The notes under the pieces: model-generated | Told to the model about the DNA's origin: nothing | Database searches by the model: none | What the model saw: the letters and a program-made list of their open reading frames with translations, nothing else | Program-made: the position numbers and the translations under genes | Source: Candidatus Raymondbacteria bacterium RIFOXYA2_FULL_49_16 | Lineage (GTDB): Bacteria; Fibrobacterota; OXYB2-FULL-49-7; XYB2-FULL-49-35 | NCBI GenBank assembly: GCA_001789205.1 | Contig: MFYT01000054.1 | Location: 1-64,000 of the forward strand | Direction of reading: 5' to 3' | Length of the DNA stretch: 64,000 nt | Shown here: in pieces, positions 51,901 to 61,073 of the stretch | Position numbering within the stretch: the stretch's first letter is position 1 | Layout of the letters: the number at the start of each line of letters is the position of its first letter

Positions 51901-54900
51901 CCAATCAAAGATCTGTGTGAGCCCGGGGAAAAGGCGGTGTTTCTGATTGGATCGGGCCACGATACAGTGCGCGTGCTTTACGAGATAGAATATAAGGAAG
52001 AAATCGTGGCAAAACAGTGGATAACGCTCTCAAACGAACAGAAACGGATCGAAATCCCCGTGGAGGAAAAGCACCGCGGCAATTTGTCGTATCATCTGAC
52101 GTTTGTGCGCTGCAACCGGAGCTATCGCCACGACGGCACCATTACCATTCCCTGGACAAATAAAGAATTGGACATTGCCTTTGAAACATTCCGTAATAAA
52201 TTGGCGCCTGGTGAAAAAGAGGAGTGGCGGCTGAAGATAACGGGAAAAAACAAGGACAAGGTCGTATCTGAGATGGTCGCTACCCTGTACGACGCCTCGC
52301 TCGACGCTTTTGCCATGCATTGGTGGAACTTTAATATTTACCCGTACCGGTATGCAAGCCGCGCATGGGCTGCGGACAGGTGCTTTACGACGCAACAGGC
52401 GAACGTGTATCAAAACAACTGGAACGAGTATCCGGGAACACCACATAGGTATTATCCGGAGCTCAATTGGTTTGGGTATAATTTTGAAGGGAGTTATTAT
52501 TACGGATCTGGCGGAGGAAAAGTGATGTCCAAGAAGGCCATGTCCGAAGACGATGCGATGGCGGCGCCCATGGCCGGCCGTTCCGCTCCTGCGGAAAAAG
52601 AGGCGACTACCGCCAGGGCAATGCAAGCCGCTCCTGCTCCGCCGCCAGCCAAGGAACCGCAAAAAGATAACGACGCAGCACAGGCACAGGACCTTTCCAC
52701 GGTGGCAACGCGCACCAATCTCAACGAGACGGCCTTTTTCTATCCGCTGCTCGAGACAAACAAAGATGGCGACATCCTTGTGAAGTTCCAGGTACCTGAG
52801 GCGCTTACTAAATGGCGCATGATGGGTTTTGCCCACACAAAAGACCTGAAGTACGGACAGACAGGGAATATGCTTGTTACGCAGAAAGACCTCATGGTCA
52901 TGCCCAATGCGCCGCGGTTTTTCAGGGAAAACGACCGTATTACCTTTACGGCAAAGGTTTCCAACCTGGCAGACAAAGACCTGACGGGCGCTGCGCAGCT
53001 CATGCTTTTCAACGCGGCGACCATGGAACCGGTTGACGCGGCGTTCCAAAACAAGAAAGGACAGATTCCGTTTACGGCAAAAAAAGGCCAGAGCGCGAAA
53101 CTTGCCTGGGACCTGGCCATACCCGAAGGCATTGGCGCAGTGACATTCAGGACCGTTGCCAAGGCGGGCGCCTTTTCCGACGGTGAAGAGCAGACCATCC
53201 CTGTCCTTAGCAACAGTATGATGCTGACCGAAGGCATGCCCCTGCCCATACGCAAGAAGGAGACAAAAAAATTCACCTTTGAAAAGCTTGTTTCACAAAA
53301 CAATGGGTCAACAACCCTGCGCAATTTCAAGCTGACCCTGGAATTCACCTCCAACCCCGCGTGGTACGCGATCCAGGCGTTGCCGTATTTGATGGAGTAT
53401 CCCTATGAATGCGCGGAACAGGTCTTTTCCCGGTTCTACGCCAACACTATTGCCGCTTCCATTGCCAATTCAAGTCCGCGCATCAAAGCGGTTTTTGACT
53501 CCTGGAAAACCCAACAGTCCGGCGCATTGCTCTCTAACCTTGAAAAGAACCAGGAACTCAAATCGCTGATGCTCGAAGAAACGCCGTGGCTGCTGGACGG
53601 AAAAGACGAATCAGAACGCAAAAAACGGATTGGCCTGCTCTTTGACCTCAATAAAATGGGGAACGAAAAGGAACGCGCCTTGTCAAAACTCAAGAAACTC
53701 CAGCTCTCAAACGGCGGCTGGCCGTGGTTCGAAGGCATGCCCGACGACCGCTACATTACCCAGTATATCGCGACAGGCCTGGGAAGGCTTGGGCACCTGG
53801 GCATGGCTGATCTCCGTACTGACAACGCCCTATGGGACATGACGCAGCGATGCCTGGCGTATCTTGACGATCGTATCCGCGAGGACCACGAGAGCATTCT
53901 TCGGTCGGGCAGCAGTCCGGACTTGAACCATTTGGGCGAGATACACATCCAGTACCTGTATGCGCGCAGCTATTTCAAGGACGTACCCATTGCCAGCCGG
54001 AATAAAAAGGCCTTTGACTACTTCCTTGGCCAGGCAAAGCAATACTGGCTGAAAAACCGGCGCTACATGCAGGGCATGATGGCCCTGGCCCTCAACCGGT
54101 ATAGCGACGCCGTTACCCCGGGAAAAATAATGAGGTCGCTCAAGGAGAACTCGATAACCAGCGAAGAAATGGGCATGTACTGGAAAGAGATGTACGAACA
54201 ACCCTGTTACTGGTGCTGGTACGACGCGCCCATTGAATCGCAGGCGCTTATGGTCGAAGCGTTTGACGAAGTGGCGCATGACACCGCTTCGGTCGAGGAC
54301 CTGAAGGCCTGGCTGCTCAAGAGTAAACAGACGCAGAATTGGCGGACAACAAAGGCGACCGCCGAAGCGTGCTATGCGCTGCTCCTTCGGGGCGCGAAGT
54401 GGCTTGAACGGAAATCCACGGTGACCATCACTCTGGGCGACACGGTCATTGATGCGGCAAAGCCAAAGGGCGCTGAGTTGGAAGCGGGCACGGGATATTT
54501 CAAAACATCGTGGTCAGGGGCTGCTATTACGCCGGCCATGGGAAACATCACGGTAGCCAAGAGCGAGGCAGGGGTTGCCTGGGGCGCGGTATACTGGCAA
54601 TATTCCGAACAACTTGACAAAATAACGCCACACGAGACCCCGCTCAAGCTCGCCAAGAAGCTGTTTCTGGAGCAAAACACGCCCACCGGGCCTGTGATTA
54701 CGCCGGTCAATGAAAAAACCGCTCTCAAACCTGGAGATAAACTCAAGGTGCGGATTGAGCTGCGCGTTGACCGCGACATGGAATATGTGCACATGAAGGA
54801 CATGCGTGCATCGGGCTTTGAGCCGCTCAATGTCTTTTCAGGATATCGCTGGCAGGACGGTCTGGGATACTATGAAAGCACGCGTGACGCGGCCACCAAT

Positions 54901-55062
54901 TTCTTTTTCGGGGCCCTTCGCAAAGGGACGTATGTGTTCGAGTATCCGCTCTCGGTCACGCATGCGGGCGACTTTTCCAACGGCATTTCGACCATCCAGT
55001 GCATGTACGCGCCTGAATTCACGAGCCATGGCGAGGGGATCCGCATGAAAGTGGGAAAATAA
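48937..55062 (+). CDS. Bacterial alpha-2-macroglobulin with CAEQ thioester
   Basis: A 2041-residue secreted or lipid-anchored macroglobulin that traps proteases by a thioester and conformational collapse. The N-terminal signal (TMVICFALICC) is followed by a helical region (about 30-380), MG-type beta domains, and a disordered Ala/Pro-rich bait-like segment (about 1200-1260). The thioester motif CAEQ is at 1492-1495 in PYECAEQVFSRFYAN, in a terpenoid-toroid domain; a C-terminal receptor-like beta domain ends the protein. A tryptophan cluster (WWWCWWRPP) sits near 750. ATG 48937 is set by AAAGGAG. The usual partner pbpC is absent. Confidence 0.93.
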   Translation: MAHISRACAATMVICFALICCQAAGRTAVMSADTYTADWRTIDSLKDQGLTESALKIVDAIYTKAKASQNADQMIKAIIFKMRFESYKEEYAFIKALDRLNKEFTDAAFPIAPLLHSMLAECYWHYYQNNRYRFYNRTQTVNFDLKDIHTWDLRTIMDRMRNEYKLSLLNADSLKKIKTDMYHEVITDHDESHILRPTVYDVLAHRAVDFFSADDEGLTKPAFEFTLNNAGYFKPFEEFAELSITTQDTGSLKFHAIKILQDLIAFHAKDRNPEALIDVDLKRLAFVRQHAVLADKDALYLNALQALEKRFPKSPASAEVTYRIAMLYHEWAEAYQPRGNQQTRWMNKKALEVCEQAQKQFPGSFGARHCARLTAEIRAKTMGFTNEEMNVPDKPFKALLSYKNIEKIYWRLVPISIEKYRKMTEHHHDTDSLLDTFTKLKPIKEWSTQAPDPGDYQTHSAEAEIPATGIGHYLILAATDPQFSHDHQAIAYSTTQVSHISYIDRVRQEKNGGHEFYVLDREKGTPMKGVIVKVWMQVYDEKACKYKRILHATHVSDQEGHVQVLPVKKDYNSCWVEFINGEDQLYPEDGEFSLNYYDRDRRSKELHTFFFTDRAIYRPGQTIYFKGIVLRTDGEKSEIAANTSTTVRFYNVNEEEVASLNLKTNKYGSVHGSFVAPVNTLNGQMYISGYNGEAYFSVEDYKRPKFEVTVNPFQGTRRLGENVRLDGYAKAYAGSAIDGATIKYRVVRQARFPNWWWCWWRPPSWSAATEVCNGVGATNDTGGFAIDFTAIPDQAVPKTENPIFTYTVYVDVTDMTGETRSGAGYVNIGYTSLTLAIGIPQQVSKETGLTFPIATANLNRTFEPAKGTILVYRLKTPSQVFRSRLWERPDTAIMTQEQHESRFPFDQYGDEMNIASWEKGDKILEAAFDTQKEKEADLAALKKRQPGVYVLEARTKDQFGQDVIDIRYFTLFSEKERGLPYAMADWYMPIKDLCEPGEKAVFLIGSGHDTVRVLYEIEYKEEIVAKQWITLSNEQKRIEIPVEEKHRGNLSYHLTFVRCNRSYRHDGTITIPWTNKELDIAFETFRNKLAPGEKEEWRLKITGKNKDKVVSEMVATLYDASLDAFAMHWWNFNIYPYRYASRAWAADRCFTTQQANVYQNNWNEYPGTPHRYYPELNWFGYNFEGSYYYGSGGGKVMSKKAMSEDDAMAAPMAGRSAPAEKEATTARAMQAAPAPPPAKEPQKDNDAAQAQDLSTVATRTNLNETAFFYPLLETNKDGDILVKFQVPEALTKWRMMGFAHTKDLKYGQTGNMLVTQKDLMVMPNAPRFFRENDRITFTAKVSNLADKDLTGAAQLMLFNAATMEPVDAAFQNKKGQIPFTAKKGQSAKLAWDLAIPEGIGAVTFRTVAKAGAFSDGEEQTIPVLSNSMMLTEGMPLPIRKKETKKFTFEKLVSQNNGSTTLRNFKLTLEFTSNPAWYAIQALPYLMEYPYECAEQVFSRFYANTIAASIANSSPRIKAVFDSWKTQQSGALLSNLEKNQELKSLMLEETPWLLDGKDESERKKRIGLLFDLNKMGNEKERALSKLKKLQLSNGGWPWFEGMPDDRYITQYIATGLGRLGHLGMADLRTDNALWDMTQRCLAYLDDRIREDHESILRSGSSPDLNHLGEIHIQYLYARSYFKDVPIASRNKKAFDYFLGQAKQYWLKNRRYMQGMMALALNRYSDAVTPGKIMRSLKENSITSEEMGMYWKEMYEQPCYWCWYDAPIESQALMVEAFDEVAHDTASVEDLKAWLLKSKQTQNWRTTKATAEACYALLLRGAKWLERKSTVTITLGDTVIDAAKPKGAELEAGTGYFKTSWSGAAITPAMGNITVAKSEAGVAWGAVYWQYSEQLDKITPHETPLKLAKKLFLEQNTPTGPVITPVNEKTALKPGDKLKVRIELRVDRDMEYVHMKDMRASGFEPLNVFSGYRWQDGLGYYESTRDAATNFFFGALRKGTYVFEYPLSVTHAGDFSNGISTIQCMYAPEFTSHGEGIRMKVGK

Positions 55063-55104
55063 AGAAGCGAATCAAAAACACAGCAGGCGAAAGGCATGGT
55101 ATTC

Positions 55105-57801
55105 ATGAAAAAATATATAGTAGGAGTCATATGCGCTTATTTATCAAGTTGTTCCATTCAGAACAATGGACTCTCCGGACTGTATGACCAGCTCAAATCC
55201 GAGGCTGAAGATTCCCGCCACACAGACATTCAGGACAGCCTGTTGGCCATGGGTCCTGAAGCGGTCCGTTTTCTGGTGAAAAAATACCCCGCCGAAGCCG
55301 ATTACCAGGTCCGTTTTAAAATCATGGACATTTTGGGCAGATCAAAAGACAGCGCCGCTGTTCCGCTTATAAAAAAGACCGCCGTGGCTGGACAATGGGA
55401 CGAAAGGGTCTGTGCTATAGACGCCTTGTCCGAGTATGCGCGTCCCGATTTTCTGGATATCTATAAAACGTGCGCACAAGACAGCAATGAGTATGTCGCT
55501 GCCGCGGGCGTGGTCGCCTCCAATGCCCTCAAAACCGCTGAGGGCGCCCGGTTTGCGCTCGGATATATCAATGACCGTCGTGCATGGGTGCGGCTTTCGC
55601 TCGCATCAGACCTGTATATTAATTTCGCACCCGCGGCAGCGGCCGATTATTTTGACGCCTATCAAAGCGCGCGCGACGGATACGTACAATGTTTTCTGCT
55701 GGAAGCCCTGCACAAGAACCAATACCCCTTGGGCACGGATATTCTGGTACAGGCGCTCGGACACCCGAACCAGCACCTGGCGGACGCTGCGGCAATAATC
55801 CTTAAAGAAAGGAAAAATCCCGGAACAGCGGCTATCTTTAAAGAAAGGCTGCTAAATAAAAATGTACACGGCTGGGTCAAGGGACACGCGTGTGAATATT
55901 TCGAAAAGACGAAGAATTCCGGTTTCATACCCAAGGACACCCTGGGTCTCCCTGCCGACTATGCGTTTCAACTATATCGTTTTCTCGCAAAGCAGGGGTA
56001 TCCCGAAGCGATCAGAAGGGTCATTCAGATCGTTAGAAATGAAAAGGGGCTGTCCATCCATTACCGGATGGCATGCATGAACACTGTTCAGGAACTAGGG
56101 GAAAAGAGCGCAATACCTGCCTTACAATCCGCTGCCCGCAATGCAAAATCAATCCGCGTAAAGAAAAAGGTCTGGGAAGCGCTGGCAAGCCTTGGGGACA
56201 CATCAGGCGTGTACCGGTATCAGGGAAACGTCAGTTTTGAGGAGCAGCCGGGAAACAGGGTAAGGATCAGTTGGACCGCGCATCCCAAGGCTGTTTCATA
56301 CAATATATATAAAAGTTCCTTTGACGATTACCGTCTTGGCCTGTACAGGAGGGGTGTTGCATCCAGCGAGTTTATTGATACTCTTTATGGGGAAAAAGTG
56401 CAATACGGCGTCTCGTTCAATCTTGAAGACGGGACAGAATCCGTAATATCAGAACCTGTCAAGGTAGAATGCAAAAATATCAGCCATCAGGAACCTGACA
56501 AAAATCCAGCGGCAAAACCCTTGAAAAGCATTGGAACCAAAGAACATCCGGCCCTGCTGCGCATGGTTTCCCCGCAAAGGAGGGCGGAAATAATCGGGAG
56601 CGATTGGTCTTTCACCACCAACCAAACCGATGTGGTCATTGGCGACCTTGACAATGACGGTATTATTGATTTTATCGTGACCCAGCGCGGCGCCTCGCGG
56701 GCCGCTGCATATACAGGTACTGGGAAATATTTGTGGGAGCGCCGTTTTAACATGACCACAACGCCCATCCACGATTACAGGTATGCAGTTGGCGATTTTG
56801 ATGAGGATGGGAAAAGCGATGTGGCAGTGCTGGATAGAGCGGCCGACTCCATGTATCTGCGCATCCTGGACGCTGTCAGCGGTGCTGTGAAAAAATCACG
56901 CGAACTCAATGGATTGGTGAACGATCAGTGGGAGCTCCGGGACGATGTGCATGTGGCTGACCTCAAGGGAACGGGAAAGAACCAAACCATTATCTATCAC
57001 CATAATTGCTACTCCCGGGTGGACGTAACGGCCTTTGATTCTGATCTCAATATACTATGGCAATACAAGACCGGTAATGCAACCGGCCACAGGGCGCTCA
57101 TTGAAGACCTGGACGGTGATGGCAGGGATGATATTGTTGTTGGCGCTAAAGATATCATCAATCATAAGGGCCAAAAACTTTTCAGTGTCCCGGATTACGT
57201 AGGGGACGGCCATTATGACATGGCTGGTACAGGCGATATTGATCCGCAAAACCCCGGTCTTGAGATTGTTTTTGCCACATGTCACAACGAATGCGTGTTT
57301 ATGACCGATCTCAATGGCCGGATACTGTGGCACGACTTCCCTGGCCATCAGCAGTGGCTGGTACTTGGTGATTTTTATCCAAAAACAGCTGGTCTCGAAG
57401 CGCTGGTGACCTTTCGAAGCTTGGCCAGTGTTGTCTGGAACTATGATTCCAGGGGTGTCTATGCAAGCCAGAAAGCGAATGGAGCCGTTGCCAGAATCGA
57501 CTGGGACGGCGATCTCGAAAATGGCGATGAGCTGGTGACCCGGGAAGGGACCATTATCCGGCCCGCAACCGGGGAGATTCTCGGCCGTTTTAACAACATG
57601 TTTTTAAGGGTCTGTGATGTGGCCGGAGATTACCGGGAAGAAGTGGTTACTGCAAACTTTAAAGACGGAACGCTCGATATATACGGCGCACCCGGACAGG
57701 TGCCGGAGAAACACCCGTCCCGTTGGGACCAGAAATACTGGCGGTTTGAATCCAAATATAAAAGGTCGTATGCCAAGGAATATGTGAATCGACTTAAATG
57801 A
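55105..57801 (+). CDS. HEAT-FN3-beta-propeller lipoprotein (PL11-like)
   Basis: An 898-residue predicted lipoprotein (lipobox LSSC after a short signal). Residues about 25-365 are HEAT/PBS-lyase-like repeats (AVRFLVKKYP, AAVPLIKKT, AIPALQSAA). About 375-455 is FN3-like (VRISWTAHPKAVSYNIYK). The rest is a propeller with FG-GAP/VCBS Asp boxes (GDLDNDGIIDF, GDFDEDGKSD, EDLDGDGRDD) ending DVAGDYREEVVTANF, a pattern recalling family PL11 rhamnogalacturonan lyases. The combination with HEAT repeats is unusual; lyase activity is inference. ATG 55105 is preferred to 55096 on ribosome-site spacing. Confidence 0.75.
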   Translation: MKKYIVGVICAYLSSCSIQNNGLSGLYDQLKSEAEDSRHTDIQDSLLAMGPEAVRFLVKKYPAEADYQVRFKIMDILGRSKDSAAVPLIKKTAVAGQWDERVCAIDALSEYARPDFLDIYKTCAQDSNEYVAAAGVVASNALKTAEGARFALGYINDRRAWVRLSLASDLYINFAPAAAADYFDAYQSARDGYVQCFLLEALHKNQYPLGTDILVQALGHPNQHLADAAAIILKERKNPGTAAIFKERLLNKNVHGWVKGHACEYFEKTKNSGFIPKDTLGLPADYAFQLYRFLAKQGYPEAIRRVIQIVRNEKGLSIHYRMACMNTVQELGEKSAIPALQSAARNAKSIRVKKKVWEALASLGDTSGVYRYQGNVSFEEQPGNRVRISWTAHPKAVSYNIYKSSFDDYRLGLYRRGVASSEFIDTLYGEKVQYGVSFNLEDGTESVISEPVKVECKNISHQEPDKNPAAKPLKSIGTKEHPALLRMVSPQRRAEIIGSDWSFTTNQTDVVIGDLDNDGIIDFIVTQRGASRAAAYTGTGKYLWERRFNMTTTPIHDYRYAVGDFDEDGKSDVAVLDRAADSMYLRILDAVSGAVKKSRELNGLVNDQWELRDDVHVADLKGTGKNQTIIYHHNCYSRVDVTAFDSDLNILWQYKTGNATGHRALIEDLDGDGRDDIVVGAKDIINHKGQKLFSVPDYVGDGHYDMAGTGDIDPQNPGLEIVFATCHNECVFMTDLNGRILWHDFPGHQQWLVLGDFYPKTAGLEALVTFRSLASVVWNYDSRGVYASQKANGAVARIDWDGDLENGDELVTREGTIIRPATGEILGRFNNMFLRVCDVAGDYREEVVTANFKDGTLDIYGAPGQVPEKHPSRWDQKYWRFESKYKRSYAKEYVNRLK

Positions 57802-57886
57802 CAAGTATCAATTGACAACCCGTTGCTAATTTCCTCATGAGGTACGTATCTTACGCGTTGTGAACCGTGATAAAAAAGGCGGCGTT

Positions 57887-59005
57887 ATGCGGATGTTTCA
57901 TGCGATCATCGTATTGACAACGGTCCTTTTTGCGGATGGCCCCATTCCGCGTTCAAAAGCAATTCCCGATTCAACAGGAAACACCCTGTGGTTCAATATC
58001 AATGTGCTGCGTATTGAGGGAAAGGGTTGGAAAGAGACCGCAAAACCGTTTGACCGCCTTCCCGCATCCGCGGAAAGCCTTGTCCGTCCTGAAGTATGGA
58101 AGCTTTCCCGGAATTCAGCGGGCCTGTGCGCCCGGTTTATTACCGATGCTGGATATATTAACGCCCGGTGGAATGTCAGCGGAGCGGATTTGGCAATGAA
58201 CCATTTTGCGGCAACCGGGGTCAGTGGTATTGACCTGTATGTGAAAATGCCAGAGGGACAGTGGCGTTGGCTGGGGATTGGCCGCCCGAAATCTTTTCCG
58301 GTAAATGAATGTTATCTTGCGCAGGATATCATTGGCGCGCAAAAAAGGGAGTATCTGGTATATTTCCCTTTGTATAACGGACTTGACTCCCTTTGGCTTG
58401 GGCTTCCCAAAGACGCTTTTTTCAGCCAGGCGCCTGCCCGGCCGGCCAATGTCCTTCCCATTGTTTTTTACGGCACATCCATTACCCAGGGCGGGTGCGC
58501 CTCGCGTCCAGGCATGGCATATGTATCGCAGCTTGGCCGCATGCTGGACCGGGAGGTCATTAATCTTGGTTTTTCCGGAAACGGCAGGATGGAACCGGCC
58601 CTGGCCAGTTTTCTTGCTGAACTGGCGCCAGCGCTCTATGTCATAGACTGCCTTCCCAATTTACAGCCAGACCAGGTGACCGAAAGGGTGGCGCCGTTTG
58701 TCATGACACTCAGGAAGGCCCGGCCAGCCACACCGATCCTTCTTGTTGATACGCCGGATTATCAGGATGGTTTTTTGATTAAGCCGCGCATGGACCGGGT
58801 ACTAGCCAGCCGTAAAAACCTTATTGAAGAGTTCACCAAGCTCACAGCTGATAACGTCTCCGGATTATTTTATCTGAATGGGGAGAAATTTTTCGGACAG
58901 GATGGTGAGGGAACAGTGGACGGCACACACCCCACGGACCTTGGATTCAAACGGCAAACGGACATCATGCTTCCTGTCATACAGGGGATACTTTCGCGGG
59001 AATAA
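57887..59005 (+). CDS. Secreted SGNH/GDSL hydrolase
   Basis: A 372-residue protein with a signal peptide (MRMFHAIIVLTTVLFADG), an N-terminal beta-sandwich domain (about 25-175) and an SGNH esterase domain: block I IVFYGTSITQGGC with nucleophile Ser, block II LGFSGNGRM with Gly, LYVIDCLPNL in place of the usual block III Asn box, and block V DGTHPTDLGF with the Asp/His pair. This is the two-domain arrangement of carbohydrate esterase-like SGNH proteins. It probably deacylates glycans outside the cytoplasmic membrane. It is 85 bases downstream of the propeller gene. Confidence 0.82.
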   Translation: MRMFHAIIVLTTVLFADGPIPRSKAIPDSTGNTLWFNINVLRIEGKGWKETAKPFDRLPASAESLVRPEVWKLSRNSAGLCARFITDAGYINARWNVSGADLAMNHFAATGVSGIDLYVKMPEGQWRWLGIGRPKSFPVNECYLAQDIIGAQKREYLVYFPLYNGLDSLWLGLPKDAFFSQAPARPANVLPIVFYGTSITQGGCASRPGMAYVSQLGRMLDREVINLGFSGNGRMEPALASFLAELAPALYVIDCLPNLQPDQVTERVAPFVMTLRKARPATPILLVDTPDYQDGFLIKPRMDRVLASRKNLIEEFTKLTADNVSGLFYLNGEKFFGQDGEGTVDGTHPTDLGFKRQTDIMLPVIQGILSRE

Positions 59006-59064
59006 TCATATGACAAAATTGGCCAAAGGTATGCGATGGAGGGACCTCATTGAAAGGATCATGT

Positions 59065-60981
59065 ATGTATGTTATGCTATTTAGCCTGCTTATGTTCTTC
59101 AGTATGCACGCCACTACCTTGTCCCCGCTTTTCCAGGACAACGCGGTACTGCAGCAAGGCATGCCGGTCCCGGTGTGGGGAACAGGAGTTCCCGGAGAAA
59201 AAATCACTGTTTCCATTGCCGGCAAATCAGCATCTGGCATTGCAGGCGCCGACAGTACCTGGATGGTTGAGCTGCCAAAACTGAAGCCAGGCGGCCCTCA
59301 CACTCTTGTGGTAAAGGGAAAAACCACCCTGACGTATACTAATATCCTTGTTGGCGAGGTCTGGATCTGTTCGGGCCAGTCGAACATGGCCTTTGAGACA
59401 AAACAGGCAAAAAACTATGCTGAAGAAAAGAGAAATGCCGCCTTTGACAATATTCATTTTTTCACTGTACAGAGATGCATGAAAACAGAGCCCTTTTCAG
59501 ATCTGCTTGATTCGCGTTGGAAAAAATGCACCCCCCAGACCGCGGCGACTTTTTCTGCAGTGGGCTTTTTCTTTGGCCGCGACCTCCATACGGAACGAAA
59601 GGTCCCCGTAGGGCTTATTCACACCTCCTGGGGCGGTACCACAATTGAGACCTGGATGAGCCCTCAGGCACTGCAGGCATTTGAAAAGTATAAAAACAAT
59701 GTCACGAATGAGATCAAGGCCTTAACGAAGGACTCCGTTAACGCCATTTTGGCGCAAAACATTGAAACCATGCGAACAAAAGACAAGGGATTACAGGACG
59801 GTAAACCCCTGTGGGCCGATCCAAGCCTTGACGTCTTGGAATGGGACACCGTAACCGTGCCCGAAGACTGGGAAAAAGCCATCATGTCTACCCGTGACGG
59901 CGTAATCTGGTTCAGGAAAGACATTGAGATTGACGCTTCCTGCGCTGGTGAGCGTTTTACCCTCAGTCTTGGTCCAATAGATGATACTGAAGAGGTTTAT
60001 TTTAATGGAGTACTCATCGGATACATGTACAAGGGATACACCCTTCCGAGGTTCTATCCTGTTGATCCGGAACTGATCAGGCCTGGAAAAAACACCCTAG
60101 TACTCCGTATTCAGGACTATAACCGGAGCGCCGGTCTGTGGGGCAAGCCGGAAGAGATAGCAATGTACAATCCCTACTGCTCGCTTGCCCTGGCAGGAGA
60201 GTGGCGGTATAAGATTGGTGTAGAGTTTCCCACGCTGCCAAAACCATCCGGACCAAACGGGTATCCCGCCTCGCTGTTTCAGGGAATGATCAACCCACTG
60301 CTTCCAATGGCGGCCGCGGGGGTGATCTGGTATCAGGGCGAATCCAATGCCAGCCGCGCCCTTGAATATGCGTCTCTGTTTCCCGCGATGATTCAGGACT
60401 GGAGAAACCACTTCAAGAACAAGAACCTGCCTTTTCTTTTTGTGCAGCTTGCCAATTATATGAAAGCTGATGAGCAGCCCGCCAGCAGTACGTGGGCGGA
60501 GCTGCGCGAATCGCAGACCAAAGCGCTCTCACTTCCCAAAACCGGCATGGCTGTAGCCATTGATATTGGCGAGGCGGATGATATTCATCCGAAAAACAAA
60601 CAGGATGTTGGCAAACGGCTCTTTTTGGCAGCCCAGAAGGCGGCGTACAACGAGAAGCTGGTATACAGCGGGCCTCTCTATGCATCACATACAATTAATG
60701 GAAAGACGGTAAAAGTCACCTTTGACCATTTCGGTTCAGGACTGAAAACAAAAGATGATGGTAACGCTGTTGGCGGCTTTGCCCTTGCAGGAAAGGACCG
60801 GATTTTTTATTGGGCAAACGCAGAGATCTCTGGGAAAGAAACAGTGAAGGTTTCATCGGAAAAGGTACCCGAACCCGTGGCGCTCAGATATGGGTGGGCC
60901 AACAACCCGGACAAGGTAAATCTCTATAATAAAGAAGGTCTGCCCGCGTCACCATTCAGGACCGATACCTGGGAGCAGTGA
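59065..60981 (+). CDS. Sialate O-acetylesterase-like (SASA) protein
   Basis: A 638-residue secreted SGNH-fold protein. It has a signal peptide (MLFSLLMFFSMHATT), an N-terminal beta domain (about 20-90), the nucleophile motif EVWICSGQSNMAF, an inserted jelly-roll domain (about 240-370) like the galactose-binding inserts of this family, then VIWYQGESNA and a late DIHPKNKQDVGKRL with Asp/His. Members remove acetyl groups from sialic acids or xylan/pectin sugars. ATG 59065 has AAAGGA upstream. Together with the SGNH hydrolase and the propeller protein it suggests esterified-glycan breakdown. Confidence 0.88.
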   Translation: MYVMLFSLLMFFSMHATTLSPLFQDNAVLQQGMPVPVWGTGVPGEKITVSIAGKSASGIAGADSTWMVELPKLKPGGPHTLVVKGKTTLTYTNILVGEVWICSGQSNMAFETKQAKNYAEEKRNAAFDNIHFFTVQRCMKTEPFSDLLDSRWKKCTPQTAATFSAVGFFFGRDLHTERKVPVGLIHTSWGGTTIETWMSPQALQAFEKYKNNVTNEIKALTKDSVNAILAQNIETMRTKDKGLQDGKPLWADPSLDVLEWDTVTVPEDWEKAIMSTRDGVIWFRKDIEIDASCAGERFTLSLGPIDDTEEVYFNGVLIGYMYKGYTLPRFYPVDPELIRPGKNTLVLRIQDYNRSAGLWGKPEEIAMYNPYCSLALAGEWRYKIGVEFPTLPKPSGPNGYPASLFQGMINPLLPMAAAGVIWYQGESNASRALEYASLFPAMIQDWRNHFKNKNLPFLFVQLANYMKADEQPASSTWAELRESQTKALSLPKTGMAVAIDIGEADDIHPKNKQDVGKRLFLAAQKAAYNEKLVYSGPLYASHTINGKTVKVTFDHFGSGLKTKDDGNAVGGFALAGKDRIFYWANAEISGKETVKVSSEKVPEPVALRYGWANNPDKVNLYNKEGLPASPFRTDTWEQ

Positions 60982-61073
60982 CAAGCAGTCTCTTTCCCGC
61001 ATTCACCAATTCATTACTCATAGCAGTTTTTACGGGATATATTGTATTTTGAATTTTTGCCTTTGGAGGTTAC

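Noticed and set aside
52030-53049. A 339-codon minus-strand open frame inside the macroglobulin gene
   Set aside because: It is antisense to a well-supported gene, has a composition typical of shadow frames and matches no family.
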